Shown here one piece after another: positions 9,816-18,777 of a stretch of 33,098 bases of DNA (positions are counted from its first letter, which is position 1; the number at the start of each line of letters is the position of its first letter). The translations under genes and the position numbers were made by a program. The notes beneath the pieces were generated by a model. It had not been told where the DNA came from. It ran no database searches and saw only the letters and a list, made by a program, of their open reading frames with translations. The DNA comes from Candidatus Aenigmatarchaeota archaeon (GTDB lineage: Archaea; Aenigmatarchaeota; Aenigmatarchaeia; QMZP01). The stretch spans positions 1 to 33,098 of the forward strand of contig JAFCEK010000002.1 in the NCBI GenBank assembly GCA_017609225.1. Reading direction: 5' to 3'.

Positions 9816-11192
9816 TTAAGTTTTTAAATAGGTTATTCCTGCTTCAATAATCTTTTTAAATAAAAAGATGTTGCCTGCCCTTATCTGGTTAAGAAGGAAT
9901 CCTGGCCTTATATAAAAACTAAGATATGCCTTTCTCAGGAGCTTCTTCAGTTCCCTGTAACTAAGTCCGGGAATGCTCATAACAGGCTCCAGGGTTGTGT
10001 ACTTTGACCAGTCCTCTGTAAGAAGCAGTCCCTTTCTTTTGGCTTCATCAAAAATTCTTGTTCCGGGATATGGCGTGCATATTGTGAACTGGGCAAAATC
10101 TGTTTTGAGAATTCTTGCAAATTTTATGGTTTTGTTTATGGTTTTTTTTGTTTCGCCGGGTATTCCCAGTATGAAAGATCCCAGGGTTTTTATGCCTTCC
10201 TGCTTTGCTGTTTTTATTGCATCCACTGACTGTCTTAGTGTTATGCCCTTGCCTATTTTGTCAAGAATCCTCTGGCTTCCTGATTCTATGCCAAAATATA
10301 TGGTGTGGCAGCCTGCCTTTTTCAGTTTTCTGGCGAGTCCCCTGCTTATTGTGTTTACCCTTGAGGAGCATGTCCATGACAGGTCAATCTTTTCCTTTGT
10401 CATTATATTGCATATCTCTTCAGCCCTTTTCTGGTTCAGGGTAAATGTGTCATCCATGAATTCCACTTCCTTTATGCTGTATTCATCCTTCAGCATACGC
10501 AGCTCCTCTGCCACATTTTCAGGGCTTCTGGATCTCCATATATTGCCGCAAATAAGGGATGAAGAGCAATAGATGCAGTTGTACGGGCATCCTCTTGATG
10601 TCATTATTATACCGAATCTGTATCTTCCCAGCTTATATTTTTCCATTGGCAGCAGATGTCTTGCAGGATGCGGAAGTGAATCAAGGTTTTTTATAAAGCC
10701 CCTGTCCGGGTTGTTTATGATCTTATTTCCAATTCTGAATGATATGCCTCTTATTTTTTTCATTTCTGCTTTTGGTTTTTTCTTTTCCAGAAAATTTGCA
10801 ATCTCCAGTATTGTCTGCTCCCCCTCGCCCCTTACTATAATATCTATGTATCTGCATTCCCTTAGTGTCTGTTCTGCTGTAAATGTTACATGCGGCCCCC
10901 CGATAATAACAGTGCAGTTTGGGTTTTCCTCCTTTGCTGTTTTTGCTGTTTTGTATGCCCCGTATATGGCTGATGTCACGCTTGTTATGCCTACTATGTC
11001 TGGTTTTGATTTTTTTATTATCCTTTTGAAATCAGAGAAGCTGTAATTCATGGTAGGACAGTCTATTATGCTGACATCATGCATTTTTTCAAGAACAGCT
11101 GCCAAATATGCAAGACCCAGTGGCTGGCCTGAAACACCAAGAAATTTTTTGAGGTCGGATTCTGCCGGCGGTGAAACAAGCATTATCTTCAT
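9816..11192 (-). CDS. B12-binding-domain radical SAM protein
   Basis: N-terminal B12-binding-like fold (MKIMLVSPPAES...); radical SAM motif CPYNCIYCSS; FMDDTFTLN; IYFGIESGSQRILDKIGKG. The track ORF runs to 11429, but the ATG at 11192 fits family length and avoids overlap with the divergent gene. Confidence 0.9.
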   Translation of the reverse strand: MKIMLVSPPAESDLKKFLGVSGQPLGLAYLAAVLEKMHDVSIIDCPTMNYSFSDFKRIIKKSKPDIVGITSVTSAIYGAYKTAKTAKEENPNCTVIIGGPHVTFTAEQTLRECRYIDIIVRGEGEQTILEIANFLEKKKPKAEMKKIRGISFRIGNKIINNPDRGFIKNLDSLPHPARHLLPMEKYKLGRYRFGIIMTSRGCPYNCIYCSSSLICGNIWRSRSPENVAEELRMLKDEYSIKEVEFMDDTFTLNQKRAEEICNIMTKEKIDLSWTCSSRVNTISRGLARKLKKAGCHTIYFGIESGSQRILDKIGKGITLRQSVDAIKTAKQEGIKTLGSFILGIPGETKKTINKTIKFARILKTDFAQFTICTPYPGTRIFDEAKRKGLLLTEDWSKYTTLEPVMSIPGLSYRELKKLLRKAYLSFYIRPGFLLNQIRAGNIFLFKKIIEAGITYLKT

Positions 11193-11250
11193 GAAACCAC
11201 ATGTTAGAATTGCTGTTAAACTTTTTATTGTTTTTATGTAAATCAAATTC

Positions 11251-12291
11251 ATGTATGATCTTGTTGTTGCTGGAGCAGGGCCTGCAGGGATATATGCAGC
11301 AAAGCTCTGCGAGTCCAAGCTTAAGGTTCTGGTTATTGAGGAGCATGAAGAGATAGGCATGCCCATGCACTGTTCCGGTCTGGTTTCAAAAAACCTTGAC
11401 AGGTTTGTGAAGGCTGATATAAAATTCATTGATCACAGGGTTTCCGGGGCTGTGCTTCATTCTGCCGGAGGCAGGAAGCTTAAATTGAAAAAACATGGAA
11501 CAGCTGCATATGTGATAAACAGGGCTGATTTTGACAGGCATATGGCAAAGGGGCTTGCATCAGAGCTTAAGCTGAAAACAAGGGTTGAATCTGTTTCATT
11601 TGAAAAGGACAGGGTTCTGGTTGAAACAGATAAAGGCATGTTTGAGGCAAAATTGCTTCTTGCTGCTGATGGCTCGAATTCTGCTGTGGGCAGAGCCCTT
11701 GGGGCAAAGCCAAAGGAAATTCTGAACGGGCTTATTGGCATTGTAAAAAAGCCTGACAAATCAAAAAACGTGGAGATGTGGTTCAATAGAAATAAAACAG
11801 ACGGCTTCTTCTGGAAGATACCAAGAGGTACAAGCACTGAATACGGCATGATGGGTTCAGGCGCAAAATTCATCCAGCTTGAAAACTTCTTTGGACTGGA
11901 TGACTATGAAAAAATGTCACATCCCATTCCTCTGGGACCTCCAAAAACATTTTTCAGCAGATGTCTGCTTGTTGGAGATGCTGCAGCACAGGTAAAGCCA
12001 TGGTCAGGCGGCGGTGTTATATATGGACTTACATGCGCAGAAATTGCTGCAAAAACCATACTTAACGCTTTCCGGAAAAACGATTTTTCCGAAGAATTTC
12101 TGCGCAGCTATGAAGATGAATGGAGGAAAAAAATCGGAAAAAACATAGCAATGGGCATGCTGTTCAGGGAATTCTACAAAAAAATGAGCAATGAGCAGAT
12201 TGAAAGGATTTTTCAGATGCTTAAAAAAAGAAAAACTGACTTCAGCTTCCTGGATATGGATTTTCCTGCTGAATATTTAACTAAGTTTTGA
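11251..12291 (+). CDS. geranylgeranyl reductase family FAD-dependent oxidoreductase (archaeal lipid saturation)
   Basis: N-terminal DLVVAGAGPAGIYAAKLCES dinucleotide-binding motif, MHCSGLVS, LLVGDAAAQVKPWSGGGVIYGLTCAEIAA. Confidence 0.9.
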   Translation: MYDLVVAGAGPAGIYAAKLCESKLKVLVIEEHEEIGMPMHCSGLVSKNLDRFVKADIKFIDHRVSGAVLHSAGGRKLKLKKHGTAAYVINRADFDRHMAKGLASELKLKTRVESVSFEKDRVLVETDKGMFEAKLLLAADGSNSAVGRALGAKPKEILNGLIGIVKKPDKSKNVEMWFNRNKTDGFFWKIPRGTSTEYGMMGSGAKFIQLENFFGLDDYEKMSHPIPLGPPKTFFSRCLLVGDAAAQVKPWSGGGVIYGLTCAEIAAKTILNAFRKNDFSEEFLRSYEDEWRKKIGKNIAMGMLFREFYKKMSNEQIERIFQMLKKRKTDFSFLDMDFPAEYLTKF

Positions 12292-12294
12292 GTT
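12250..12294 (+). repeat. 45-bp perfect direct repeat, copy 1 (3' end of the geranylgeranyl reductase gene including its TGA stop)
   Basis: ctggatatggattttcctgctgaatatttaactaagttttgagtt, identical to 12351..12395. Confidence 0.97.
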
Positions 12295-12303
12295 CTTTTT
12301 CCC

Positions 12304-12350
12304 AAGGGTTTTTCTTGTGACATGCGGCAGCGTCTGTAAGAAAAAGGCTT
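12304..12350. other. inverted repeat between the two 45-bp copies
   Basis: aagggtttttctt (12304-12316) vs aagaaaaaggctt (12338-12350): 13-bp arms with 2 mismatches and a 21-nt loop. Confidence 0.75.
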
Positions 12351-12395
12351 CTGGATATGGATTTTCCTGCTGAATATTTAACTAAGTTTTGAGTT
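12351..12395 (+). repeat. 45-bp perfect direct repeat, copy 2 (intergenic, 4 nt beyond the DUF35 gene stop)
   Basis: Same 45 nt as 12250..12294, offset 101 bp. Confidence 0.97.
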
Positions 12396-12398
12396 GCA

Positions 12399-12812
12399 TC
12401 ATTCATTCCCTTCTTCTAATTCCCATTTAAGGCCATAATGTATCAGGCCGTCCTTGCCGTCTTCATATATTTTTCTGAAAACCGCTCTTACCTTTTTTCC
12501 TATTTCTATATTTTCTATATCACCCACAACATGGCCTGCTATATTTGTTCCCTCTTCAAGCTTTATTACAGCAATAGCATATGGAATGTTCTTTTCAAAT
12601 CCTTCTGGAGGAACCTTTATTATAGTATAGGAAATTATTTCACCTTTTCCTGAGAACTGGAAAGATTCAAGCTTTCCTTTTCTTCTGCATTTCGGGCACA
12701 ATATCCTTGAAGGGAAAAAAACAGTGTTACATGTAACGCATTTTGAACCTATTAAATTGTACCTTGATTTCTGCATCCTCCAATGCAATGGAACACTTGA
12801 CTTATGAACCAT
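12399..12812 (-). CDS. DUF35-type Zn-ribbon/OB-fold protein (Zn-ribbon CVTCNTVFFPSRILCPKCR)
   Basis: Two CxxC knuckles, OB-fold ISYTIIKVPPEGFEKNIPYAIAVIKLEEGTNIAGHV, next to thiolase and HMG-CoA synthase. Start placed at 12812 because of the upstream AAGGTGA; the track start is 12821. Confidence 0.9.
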   Translation of the reverse strand: MVHKSSVPLHWRMQKSRYNLIGSKCVTCNTVFFPSRILCPKCRRKGKLESFQFSGKGEIISYTIIKVPPEGFEKNIPYAIAVIKLEEGTNIAGHVVGDIENIEIGKKVRAVFRKIYEDGKDGLIHYGLKWELEEGNE

Positions 12813-13040
12813 ATACTTCACCTTGCAATCTGTTACGGGGACAGCTTTGTTATCAGCATATCCTGTTTTTGGTGTTAGCTATCATTTTATACTTCGCCTT
12901 GTATTCTGTGACGGGGACCACTTTGTTCATCCTGTGTTAGTGGTCAAACCCTTACTTATGCTTTGTATTCTATGACGGAACAGCTATAAATTCAGTGTAG
13001 TCTGTTAGGTAGTAGCTGTCATTTTTTTCATATCACCTCT
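12812..13040 (-). repeat. three degenerate tandem units (about 76, 69 and ~72 nt), each with a 7-bp stem, between the thiolase and DUF35 genes
   Basis: Conserved core, minus sense: AACAAAGCTGTCCCCGTAACAGATTGCAAGGTGAAGTATA / AACAAAGTGGTCCCCGTCACAGAATACAAGGCGAAGTATA / TTTATAGCTGTTCCGTCATAGAATACAAAGCATAAGTA. Plus-strand unit starts near 12812, 12888 and 12957. Confidence 0.85.
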
Positions 13041-13053
13041 TAATCATCATATA

Positions 13054-14235
13054 TTAGCTTGTTATGGGCTCTGGCTCTGTTCCCAGTATATGCACAATGC
13101 TTGTTGCGCCCGAACCTCCTATATTGAGGGCAAGGCCATTGTCTGCACCTTTAATCTGAATTGGCCCGCATTCTCCCCTGAGCTGTCTTACAATATCAAC
13201 AATCTGCCTTATGCCTGTTGCACCGACCGGATGTCCTATTGCCTTCAGACCGCCTGTTGTATTGATTGGCTTTTCTCCCTTTATTGTAATCTTTCCTTCT
13301 TCCACGAATTTTCCTCCCTTGCCTTTTTCACAGAATCCCAGGTCCTCTATTGATATGATTTCATTAATTGAGAAGCAGTCATGAACCTCTGCAAGGTTTA
13401 TATCTTCCGGTTTCATATGTGCCTGCTCATATGCCTTTCTTGACGCAACCTTTGTTGCAGCCATCTCCACTAAACTCTTTCTGTCATGCAGGGCGAGCGT
13501 GTCAGATGCCTGGCCGGAGCCCAGAATCCATACAGGCTGTTTGGCTATGTTTCTTGCAATTCTTTCTGATGCCAGAACAACAGCTGCTGCACCATCTGTT
13601 ATGGGAGAGCAGTCAAGAAGCCTTAAAGGATCTGCAATAACAGGGGACTTTATAACATCATCAACTGTTATCTCTTTTGGAAACTGTGCCTTTTCATTAT
13701 GAACAGCGTTTTTATGGTTGTTTACGCTAACCATTGCCAGCTGCTCTCTTGTGGTTCCAAACATATGCATATGTGCCCTTGCTATTAAGGCATAAAGCCC
13801 TGTGAATGTCAGCCCTATGGAGCTTTCCCATTCCTGGTCACCCGCTCCCATAAGGGTTGCTATTGCATCTGTTCCCTTTAAATCAGTCATCTTTTCTGCT
13901 CCTGCTGCAACAACTATCTCATGCTCCCCTGAAAGTATTGAGTGGTATGCCTTTCTGAACGCCAGCGCACCGGAAGCGCATGCTGCCTCGCATCTTGTTG
14001 CAGGTATAGGGTTCAGCCCTGCCTGGTCTGTTGCCAATGGGGCAAGGTGTTCCTGGCCTATAAACCTTCCTGCAGACATATTTCCTATAAACAGGGCGTT
14101 TATGCTTGAGCCGTCCACTCCCGCATCCTTGATTGCAAGTATGCCTGCCTCTGTAGATAGGTCTCTCAGGGATTTTTCCCAGTGTTCATCAAACTTTGTC
14201 ATTCCTATTCCAATTACAGCAACTCTCTTTGTCAT
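13054..14235 (-). CDS. archaeal acetoacetyl-CoA thiolase (thiolase-domain protein)
   Basis: RVAVIGIGMTKFDEHWEKSLRDL, ATRCEAACASGALAF, NTTGGLKAIGHPVGATGIRQI. ATG at 14235; the track start at 14244 is GTG. Confidence 0.93.
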   Translation of the reverse strand: MTKRVAVIGIGMTKFDEHWEKSLRDLSTEAGILAIKDAGVDGSSINALFIGNMSAGRFIGQEHLAPLATDQAGLNPIPATRCEAACASGALAFRKAYHSILSGEHEIVVAAGAEKMTDLKGTDAIATLMGAGDQEWESSIGLTFTGLYALIARAHMHMFGTTREQLAMVSVNNHKNAVHNEKAQFPKEITVDDVIKSPVIADPLRLLDCSPITDGAAAVVLASERIARNIAKQPVWILGSGQASDTLALHDRKSLVEMAATKVASRKAYEQAHMKPEDINLAEVHDCFSINEIISIEDLGFCEKGKGGKFVEEGKITIKGEKPINTTGGLKAIGHPVGATGIRQIVDIVRQLRGECGPIQIKGADNGLALNIGGSGATSIVHILGTEPEPITS

Positions 14236-14240
14236 GTTAA

Positions 14241-15290
14241 TCACTCTGTTTTCAGTTTTCCCATTATTCTTGCATACCTCCCATAATCAATGTTCTGTTT
14301 TCTTTTTATGTAATATTCTGTTTTTTTCGCCTTTTCCCTTCTTTCAAGAATTTTATCTGTAACATTTATCACAAACGAGTCAGAGCCTGCCCCGGAACCA
14401 TATGATGTCATAAGAATCCTGTCGCCTGGCTTTGCCACATCCAGAACATTGCATAAACCCAGCGGTGAGGAGCCTGAATAGCAGTTTCCTATTCGGGTTA
14501 CAACAAGACTCTGTTTTAGCTGTTCCATTGAAAATCCCAGAACCTTTGCTGCCCTTGTAGGGAATTTTCCATTGGGCATATGAAGAACAACATATGCAAA
14601 ATCCGAGGGTCTTAATCCTAGCTTTTTCATCATGTTTGTTGAGGCAGATACAACATGCTTGAAATATGCAGGCTTTCCTGTAAATCTTGCTCCATGCCTT
14701 GGATAGTCCTGCTTGTCCCTTCTCCAGAAATCCGGAGTGTCTGTTGTGAATGAACATGTGCCTTCTATTTCTGCAAGCGGGTCTTTCCCTATCACAAAGG
14801 CAGCACCACCTGCGGCTGCTGTATATTCCAGTGCATCGCCGGGCCTGCTCTGGCTTGTATCAGCACCAATTGCCATTCCATATTCTATCTGTCCTGCCTT
14901 TACATGGGAAATGCAGCACTGTATGCCTGCTGTTCCTGCCTTGCATGCAAACTCCAGGTCAGCAACCATAAGGTCTGTGCCAAGCTGCAGTGCCTCGGCA
15001 ACTATTGTGCCTGAAGGCTTTACAACATAAGGATGGCTCTCTGAACCTATGTAGAGTGCCCCTATTTTTTCCGGCTTTATGCCTGCCCTTAAAAGCGCGT
15101 TTTTCCCTGCCTCAACGCTGATGGTAACTGTATCTTCGTCTATATCAGGGACGCTTTTTTCCTCTATCCCAAGGCCTTTTTTTATGTTTTCCGGGTTTTC
15201 TCCCCAGACCTTTGTTATCTCTTCAACTGTTATCCTGAATTTTGGTATATAACAGCCATAACCTACTATACCTACGGACATAATCATCAA
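14241..15290 (-). CDS. hydroxymethylglutaryl-CoA synthase
   Basis: [83 protein letters not shown]. Confidence 0.95.
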   Translation of the reverse strand: MMIMSVGIVGYGCYIPKFRITVEEITKVWGENPENIKKGLGIEEKSVPDIDEDTVTISVEAGKNALLRAGIKPEKIGALYIGSESHPYVVKPSGTIVAEALQLGTDLMVADLEFACKAGTAGIQCCISHVKAGQIEYGMAIGADTSQSRPGDALEYTAAAGGAAFVIGKDPLAEIEGTCSFTTDTPDFWRRDKQDYPRHGARFTGKPAYFKHVVSASTNMMKKLGLRPSDFAYVVLHMPNGKFPTRAAKVLGFSMEQLKQSLVVTRIGNCYSGSSPLGLCNVLDVAKPGDRILMTSYGSGAGSDSFVINVTDKILERREKAKKTEYYIKRKQNIDYGRYARIMGKLKTE

Positions 15291-15315
15291 GCCTATTAAT
15301 TAAGCAATGCTAAAC

Positions 15316-15330
15316 TTTTTAAATACTAAA
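15316..15330 (-). promoter_or_regulatory. putative TATA/BRE promoter of the HMG-CoA synthase operon
   Basis: Minus strand AGTATTTAAAAAGTT roughly 26-40 nt upstream of the start codon. Confidence 0.45.
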
Positions 15331-15427
15331 ACTTAACTTCGACTATTGTCTAACTATGGTTTGGTATATTATGAGCCCTGTGAATTAAGATTTAAAGCTT
15401 TGCATTATATTTAATACAGATGATGTT

Positions 15428-16513
15428 ATGATCAGCATATCAAAGCCTATGATAGGCAAAGAGGAGATAAAGGCTGTAATTGATGTACTGCAGTCAGGCA
15501 GTCTTGTGCAGGGAAAGAACGTAAAACTTTTTGAAAGGGAGTTTGCAGAGTATATTGGCACAGCCCATGCTGCTGCAGTCAGCTCCGGAACAGCAGCGCT
15601 TCACATAGCCCTTGAATGCCTTGGCATAAGGCCGGGAGATGAGGTTATAACAACGCCCTTTACATTTATTGCAACAGCAAATGCTGTTCTTTACCAGAAG
15701 GCAAAACCAGTATTTGCAGACATAAAGCCAGACACATACAACATAAATCCTGATGAAATAAAGAAAAAAATAACAGACAAAACAAAGGCTGTTATAGCGG
15801 TTCATCTTTATGGCAACCCATGTGATATGGAACATATTGCAGAGATATGCAGGGAAAAGGGAATAGCCCTTGTTGAGGATTGTGCACAGGCTGCTGGTGC
15901 AGAATACAAAGGCAAAAAGGTTGGTGGGTTCGGGGATATGGCTGTGTTCTCTTTTTATGCAACCAAAAACATGAGCACAGGAGAAGGGGGAATGATTGCT
16001 GCAGACAAAAAGGAACTGGTTGAAAGGGCCAAGGTGATGATAAACCAGGGACAGTCAAAAGAATATGAGCATGTGGAGCTGGGATATAACTACAGGATGA
16101 CAGAGATACAGGCAGCAATAGGCATGATCCAGCTGAAAAATCTTGACTCCTGGAACAGGATGAGAATTGAGAATGCAAACTTTTTAACAGAAAACCTGAA
16201 AGGGATCTCCGGTATTGGAACGCCTATAGCAAAACCGGAAGCAAAGCATGTTTTTCATCAGTACACGATAAAGGTACTGAATGGAAAAAGGGGCAGGGTA
16301 ATGGAACATCTGAAAAACAAAAGAATCGACTCAAGGGTTTATTATCCAAAGCCTGTATACCTGCAGCCTTTTTATCTAAGAAAAGGCTTCAGGCCAGGAC
16401 TTTGCCCTGTTGCAGAAAAAATTTCAGAGCAGGTTCTGAGCCTGCCTGTACATCCCGGACTGACACAGGAGAATCTTAACAGAATTGTTTCAGAAGTGAA
16501 AAATGCCTTGTAA
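15428..16513 (+). CDS. DegT/DnrJ/EryC1/StrS-family PLP sugar aminotransferase
   Basis: MISISKPMIGKEEIKAVIDVLQSGSLVQG..., FAEYIGTAHAAAVSSGTAALHIAL, EDCAQAAGAEYKGKKVGGFGDMAVFSFYATKNMSTGEGGMI (Lys of PLP site). Confidence 0.95.
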   Translation: MISISKPMIGKEEIKAVIDVLQSGSLVQGKNVKLFEREFAEYIGTAHAAAVSSGTAALHIALECLGIRPGDEVITTPFTFIATANAVLYQKAKPVFADIKPDTYNINPDEIKKKITDKTKAVIAVHLYGNPCDMEHIAEICREKGIALVEDCAQAAGAEYKGKKVGGFGDMAVFSFYATKNMSTGEGGMIAADKKELVERAKVMINQGQSKEYEHVELGYNYRMTEIQAAIGMIQLKNLDSWNRMRIENANFLTENLKGISGIGTPIAKPEAKHVFHQYTIKVLNGKRGRVMEHLKNKRIDSRVYYPKPVYLQPFYLRKGFRPGLCPVAEKISEQVLSLPVHPGLTQENLNRIVSEVKNAL

Positions 16514-16514
16514 T

Positions 16515-17093
16515 CTATTTTTCAAAAACCTCTTTTGGCACCTCAAATGTTTTCCTGCATTTCGGGCATTCAAACAATATGCTGCCGGCTTTTTCCTGTT
16601 TTTTCTCGGATTTCATGCCGCATATGCATACAAATCCTTTTATCTTTGCAGGATTTCCGTAAACAAGCGCATGAGCAGGAACATCCTTTGTTACAACAGA
16701 ACCTGCACCAACCATTGCATATTCCCCTATAACAACTCCGCAGAGTATTGTGGAATTGGCTCCTATGCTTGCTCCTTTTTTCACAACTATCTTCTTTCCA
16801 ACCCTGCTTTTATCCCAGATAAAGGCCCTGGGATAGGGGTCATTGGTGAATGTAACATGCGGTCCTATCAGGACATCATCCCCTATTTCCGCATTGTAAA
16901 CGCATGCATTGTTTTCTATTTTTACGCCTGAACCTATTTTCACTCCGGCATCAATATAAACATTCTTTCCCAGCACGCAGTTTTTTCCAAGTTCAGCATT
17001 TTCCCTTATCTGGGCATGATGCCATATCCTGCAGTTTTCGCCTATCTTCGATTTCGGCGAAACATCTGCTGTTTTATGCATATAGCTTTCCAT
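16515..17093 (-). CDS. WbpD-like left-handed beta-helix N-acetyltransferase with C-terminal Zn-ribbon
   Basis: Hexapeptide repeats (IGENCRIW..., [32 protein letters not shown]...CPKCRK). Start at ATG 17093, 1 nt after the upstream gene. Confidence 0.9.
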   Translation of the reverse strand: MESYMHKTADVSPKSKIGENCRIWHHAQIRENAELGKNCVLGKNVYIDAGVKIGSGVKIENNACVYNAEIGDDVLIGPHVTFTNDPYPRAFIWDKSRVGKKIVVKKGASIGANSTILCGVVIGEYAMVGAGSVVTKDVPAHALVYGNPAKIKGFVCICGMKSEKKQEKAGSILFECPKCRKTFEVPKEVFEK

Positions 17094-17094
17094 A

Positions 17095-18066
17095 TCAATC
17101 CCTTGAAAGTTCTGCTGCCTTAAGGGCAATCTCAAGTACAGAGAAGCCATCCTCCCCTGTAACAAGCGGTTTTTTGTTGTTTATTATGCATTCCAAAAAA
17201 CTTTTCAGCTCAAGCCTGAGGGGCTCCTGCTTTTCAATCTTAACCTCAATCTTTTCTGGTTTTGCAAACTCCACAACATCCTCAAAGCTTTTCTCCGGCT
17301 TTCTGTATTTGCTTTTATATAATATTAATTCCTGGGTTATGTAATTTACCTCTGCATAGCCCTTTGTGCCTGTTACCGCAAGGTTTCTTATTTTTACAGG
17401 TGTTATCCAGTTCACCTGAACAAAGGCGTTTGTTCCGTCATACTTTAACAGTATATCAGCATAATCCTCCCTGTGGTTTATCAGCGCCCTGCCGGCTGCT
17501 GCTGCTATATCTGTTGGCTTTTTTTCAAGTATGTAATTGAAAATATCAATATCATGAACGCCTATATCCACTATCACATTTGCATCCTTAACCTGCGGGG
17601 GGAACACGCCAACCCTTCTGGCAACAATGGTTGTTATGTCTCCAAGTTCTCCTTTTTTTATTATTTCCTTCAGTTTCTGGACAGCCGGATTAAACCTTTC
17701 TATGTGACCAACTGCAAGCTTTATGTCCTTTGATTTTGCAGCAGCCATTATTTCCCTTGCGTTTTCCAGCGTATCTGCTATGGGCTTTTCAATAAGAACA
17801 TGCTTTCCTGCATTAATGCAGTCAATGGCTATCTGTTTGTGATAGATTGTGGGCACTGCGATGGAAACCGCATCTATATCTTCCTTTTCAAGCATCTTTC
17901 TGTAATCCCTGTAATAGCTGCAGCCAAACCTTTCTGCGATTTTTCTGCCTTTTTTTTCATTCAAATCAGAAACAGCTACAAGATTTGACTCAGGAAGCTC
18001 TGAATATATTCTTGCATGGTGCTGTCCCATGTTTCCGATACCAATAACAGCTGTATTTAATGGCAT
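17095..18066 (-). CDS. Gfo/Idh/MocA-family NAD(P)-dependent oxidoreductase (WbpB-like sugar dehydrogenase)
   Basis: [62 protein letters not shown]. Confidence 0.93.
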   Translation of the reverse strand: MPLNTAVIGIGNMGQHHARIYSELPESNLVAVSDLNEKKGRKIAERFGCSYYRDYRKMLEKEDIDAVSIAVPTIYHKQIAIDCINAGKHVLIEKPIADTLENAREIMAAAKSKDIKLAVGHIERFNPAVQKLKEIIKKGELGDITTIVARRVGVFPPQVKDANVIVDIGVHDIDIFNYILEKKPTDIAAAAGRALINHREDYADILLKYDGTNAFVQVNWITPVKIRNLAVTGTKGYAEVNYITQELILYKSKYRKPEKSFEDVVEFAKPEKIEVKIEKQEPLRLELKSFLECIINNKKPLVTGEDGFSVLEIALKAAELSRD

Positions 18067-18069
18067 AAT

Positions 18070-18678
18070 TCACCTGTATGCAAAGCGGTAAACCTCGAAC
18101 CCTTCAGCAAAATCAAATCCCATCTGCTTTCCTCTTACCTTTGCAAGGGCTCTTATAAATTCCATATCAAAGTAATATCTTCTCTTCTGGGTTTCATAAC
18201 ATTCCAGTGACCTTATTTTCTTTTCAAGCTGCTCCTCTGTAAGGGAAACAAAGGCAACAGGCTGAAACCTTGGCGTGCTCTTCACATCCTCATACATTAT
18301 TATGCTCTGGTTTCTGAAAATCCTGACAGCCTCTTCTGCAAGGGTTTTATGGTCCTGATGTATGTTGTTTATTGAATGTACAACTATGATATCAGGTTTC
18401 CAGTTTTCTCTTTCCTCCTCCAGTATGCCTCTTATTTTTTCCGCATTTTCAGGGAATTTTGTATTTGGTATGTTCAGCAGCCTGTAATGCTCTTTGCCAA
18501 TGCCAAGGGCTTCCATGCTTTTTTCAAATTCCTTTGTTATGCCCTGATTCCCGGGCTGCTCTTCACAATCAGAAAAAACCAGCAGCTTTATTTCATTTTT
18601 GTCCTTTAATCTTACAAGTAGCCCTGCTGCCCCCAGTTCAATATCATCTGGATGTGCTCCAAGGAACATTATCTTCAT
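18070..18678 (-). CDS. PIG-L/LmbE family deacetylase
   Basis: MKIMFLGAHPDDIELGAAGLL (HPDD motif), IIVVHSINNIHQDHKTLAEEAVR (HxDH motif). Confidence 0.92.
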   Translation of the reverse strand: MKIMFLGAHPDDIELGAAGLLVRLKDKNEIKLLVFSDCEEQPGNQGITKEFEKSMEALGIGKEHYRLLNIPNTKFPENAEKIRGILEEERENWKPDIIVVHSINNIHQDHKTLAEEAVRIFRNQSIIMYEDVKSTPRFQPVAFVSLTEEQLEKKIRSLECYETQKRRYYFDMEFIRALAKVRGKQMGFDFAEGFEVYRFAYR

Positions 18679-18777
18679 ATGAATCATTTCCTTATTGTAT
18701 AGAGTGCTTTTATTTGTTCTCTTTATAAATTTTATAAATAGCGAAAAACCCTATATAACCACTACAGGAGAATAGAA

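Noticed and set aside
9973-10572. 199-aa plus ORF
   Set aside because: Antisense to the radical SAM gene with intact CxxxCxxC motif.
12250-12395. Transposon target-site duplication
   Set aside because: 45 bp is much longer than usual target duplications and the 56-bp interior encodes no transposase and has imperfect inverted arms only. Kept as an unexplained duplication rather than called a mobile element.
12812-13040. 70-76 nt tandem units considered as tRNA-like or CRISPR repeats
   Set aside because: No acceptor stem, T-loop GGTTCRA or CCA pattern for tRNA. Units are degenerate and contiguous, with no unique spacers between identical repeats, so not CRISPR.
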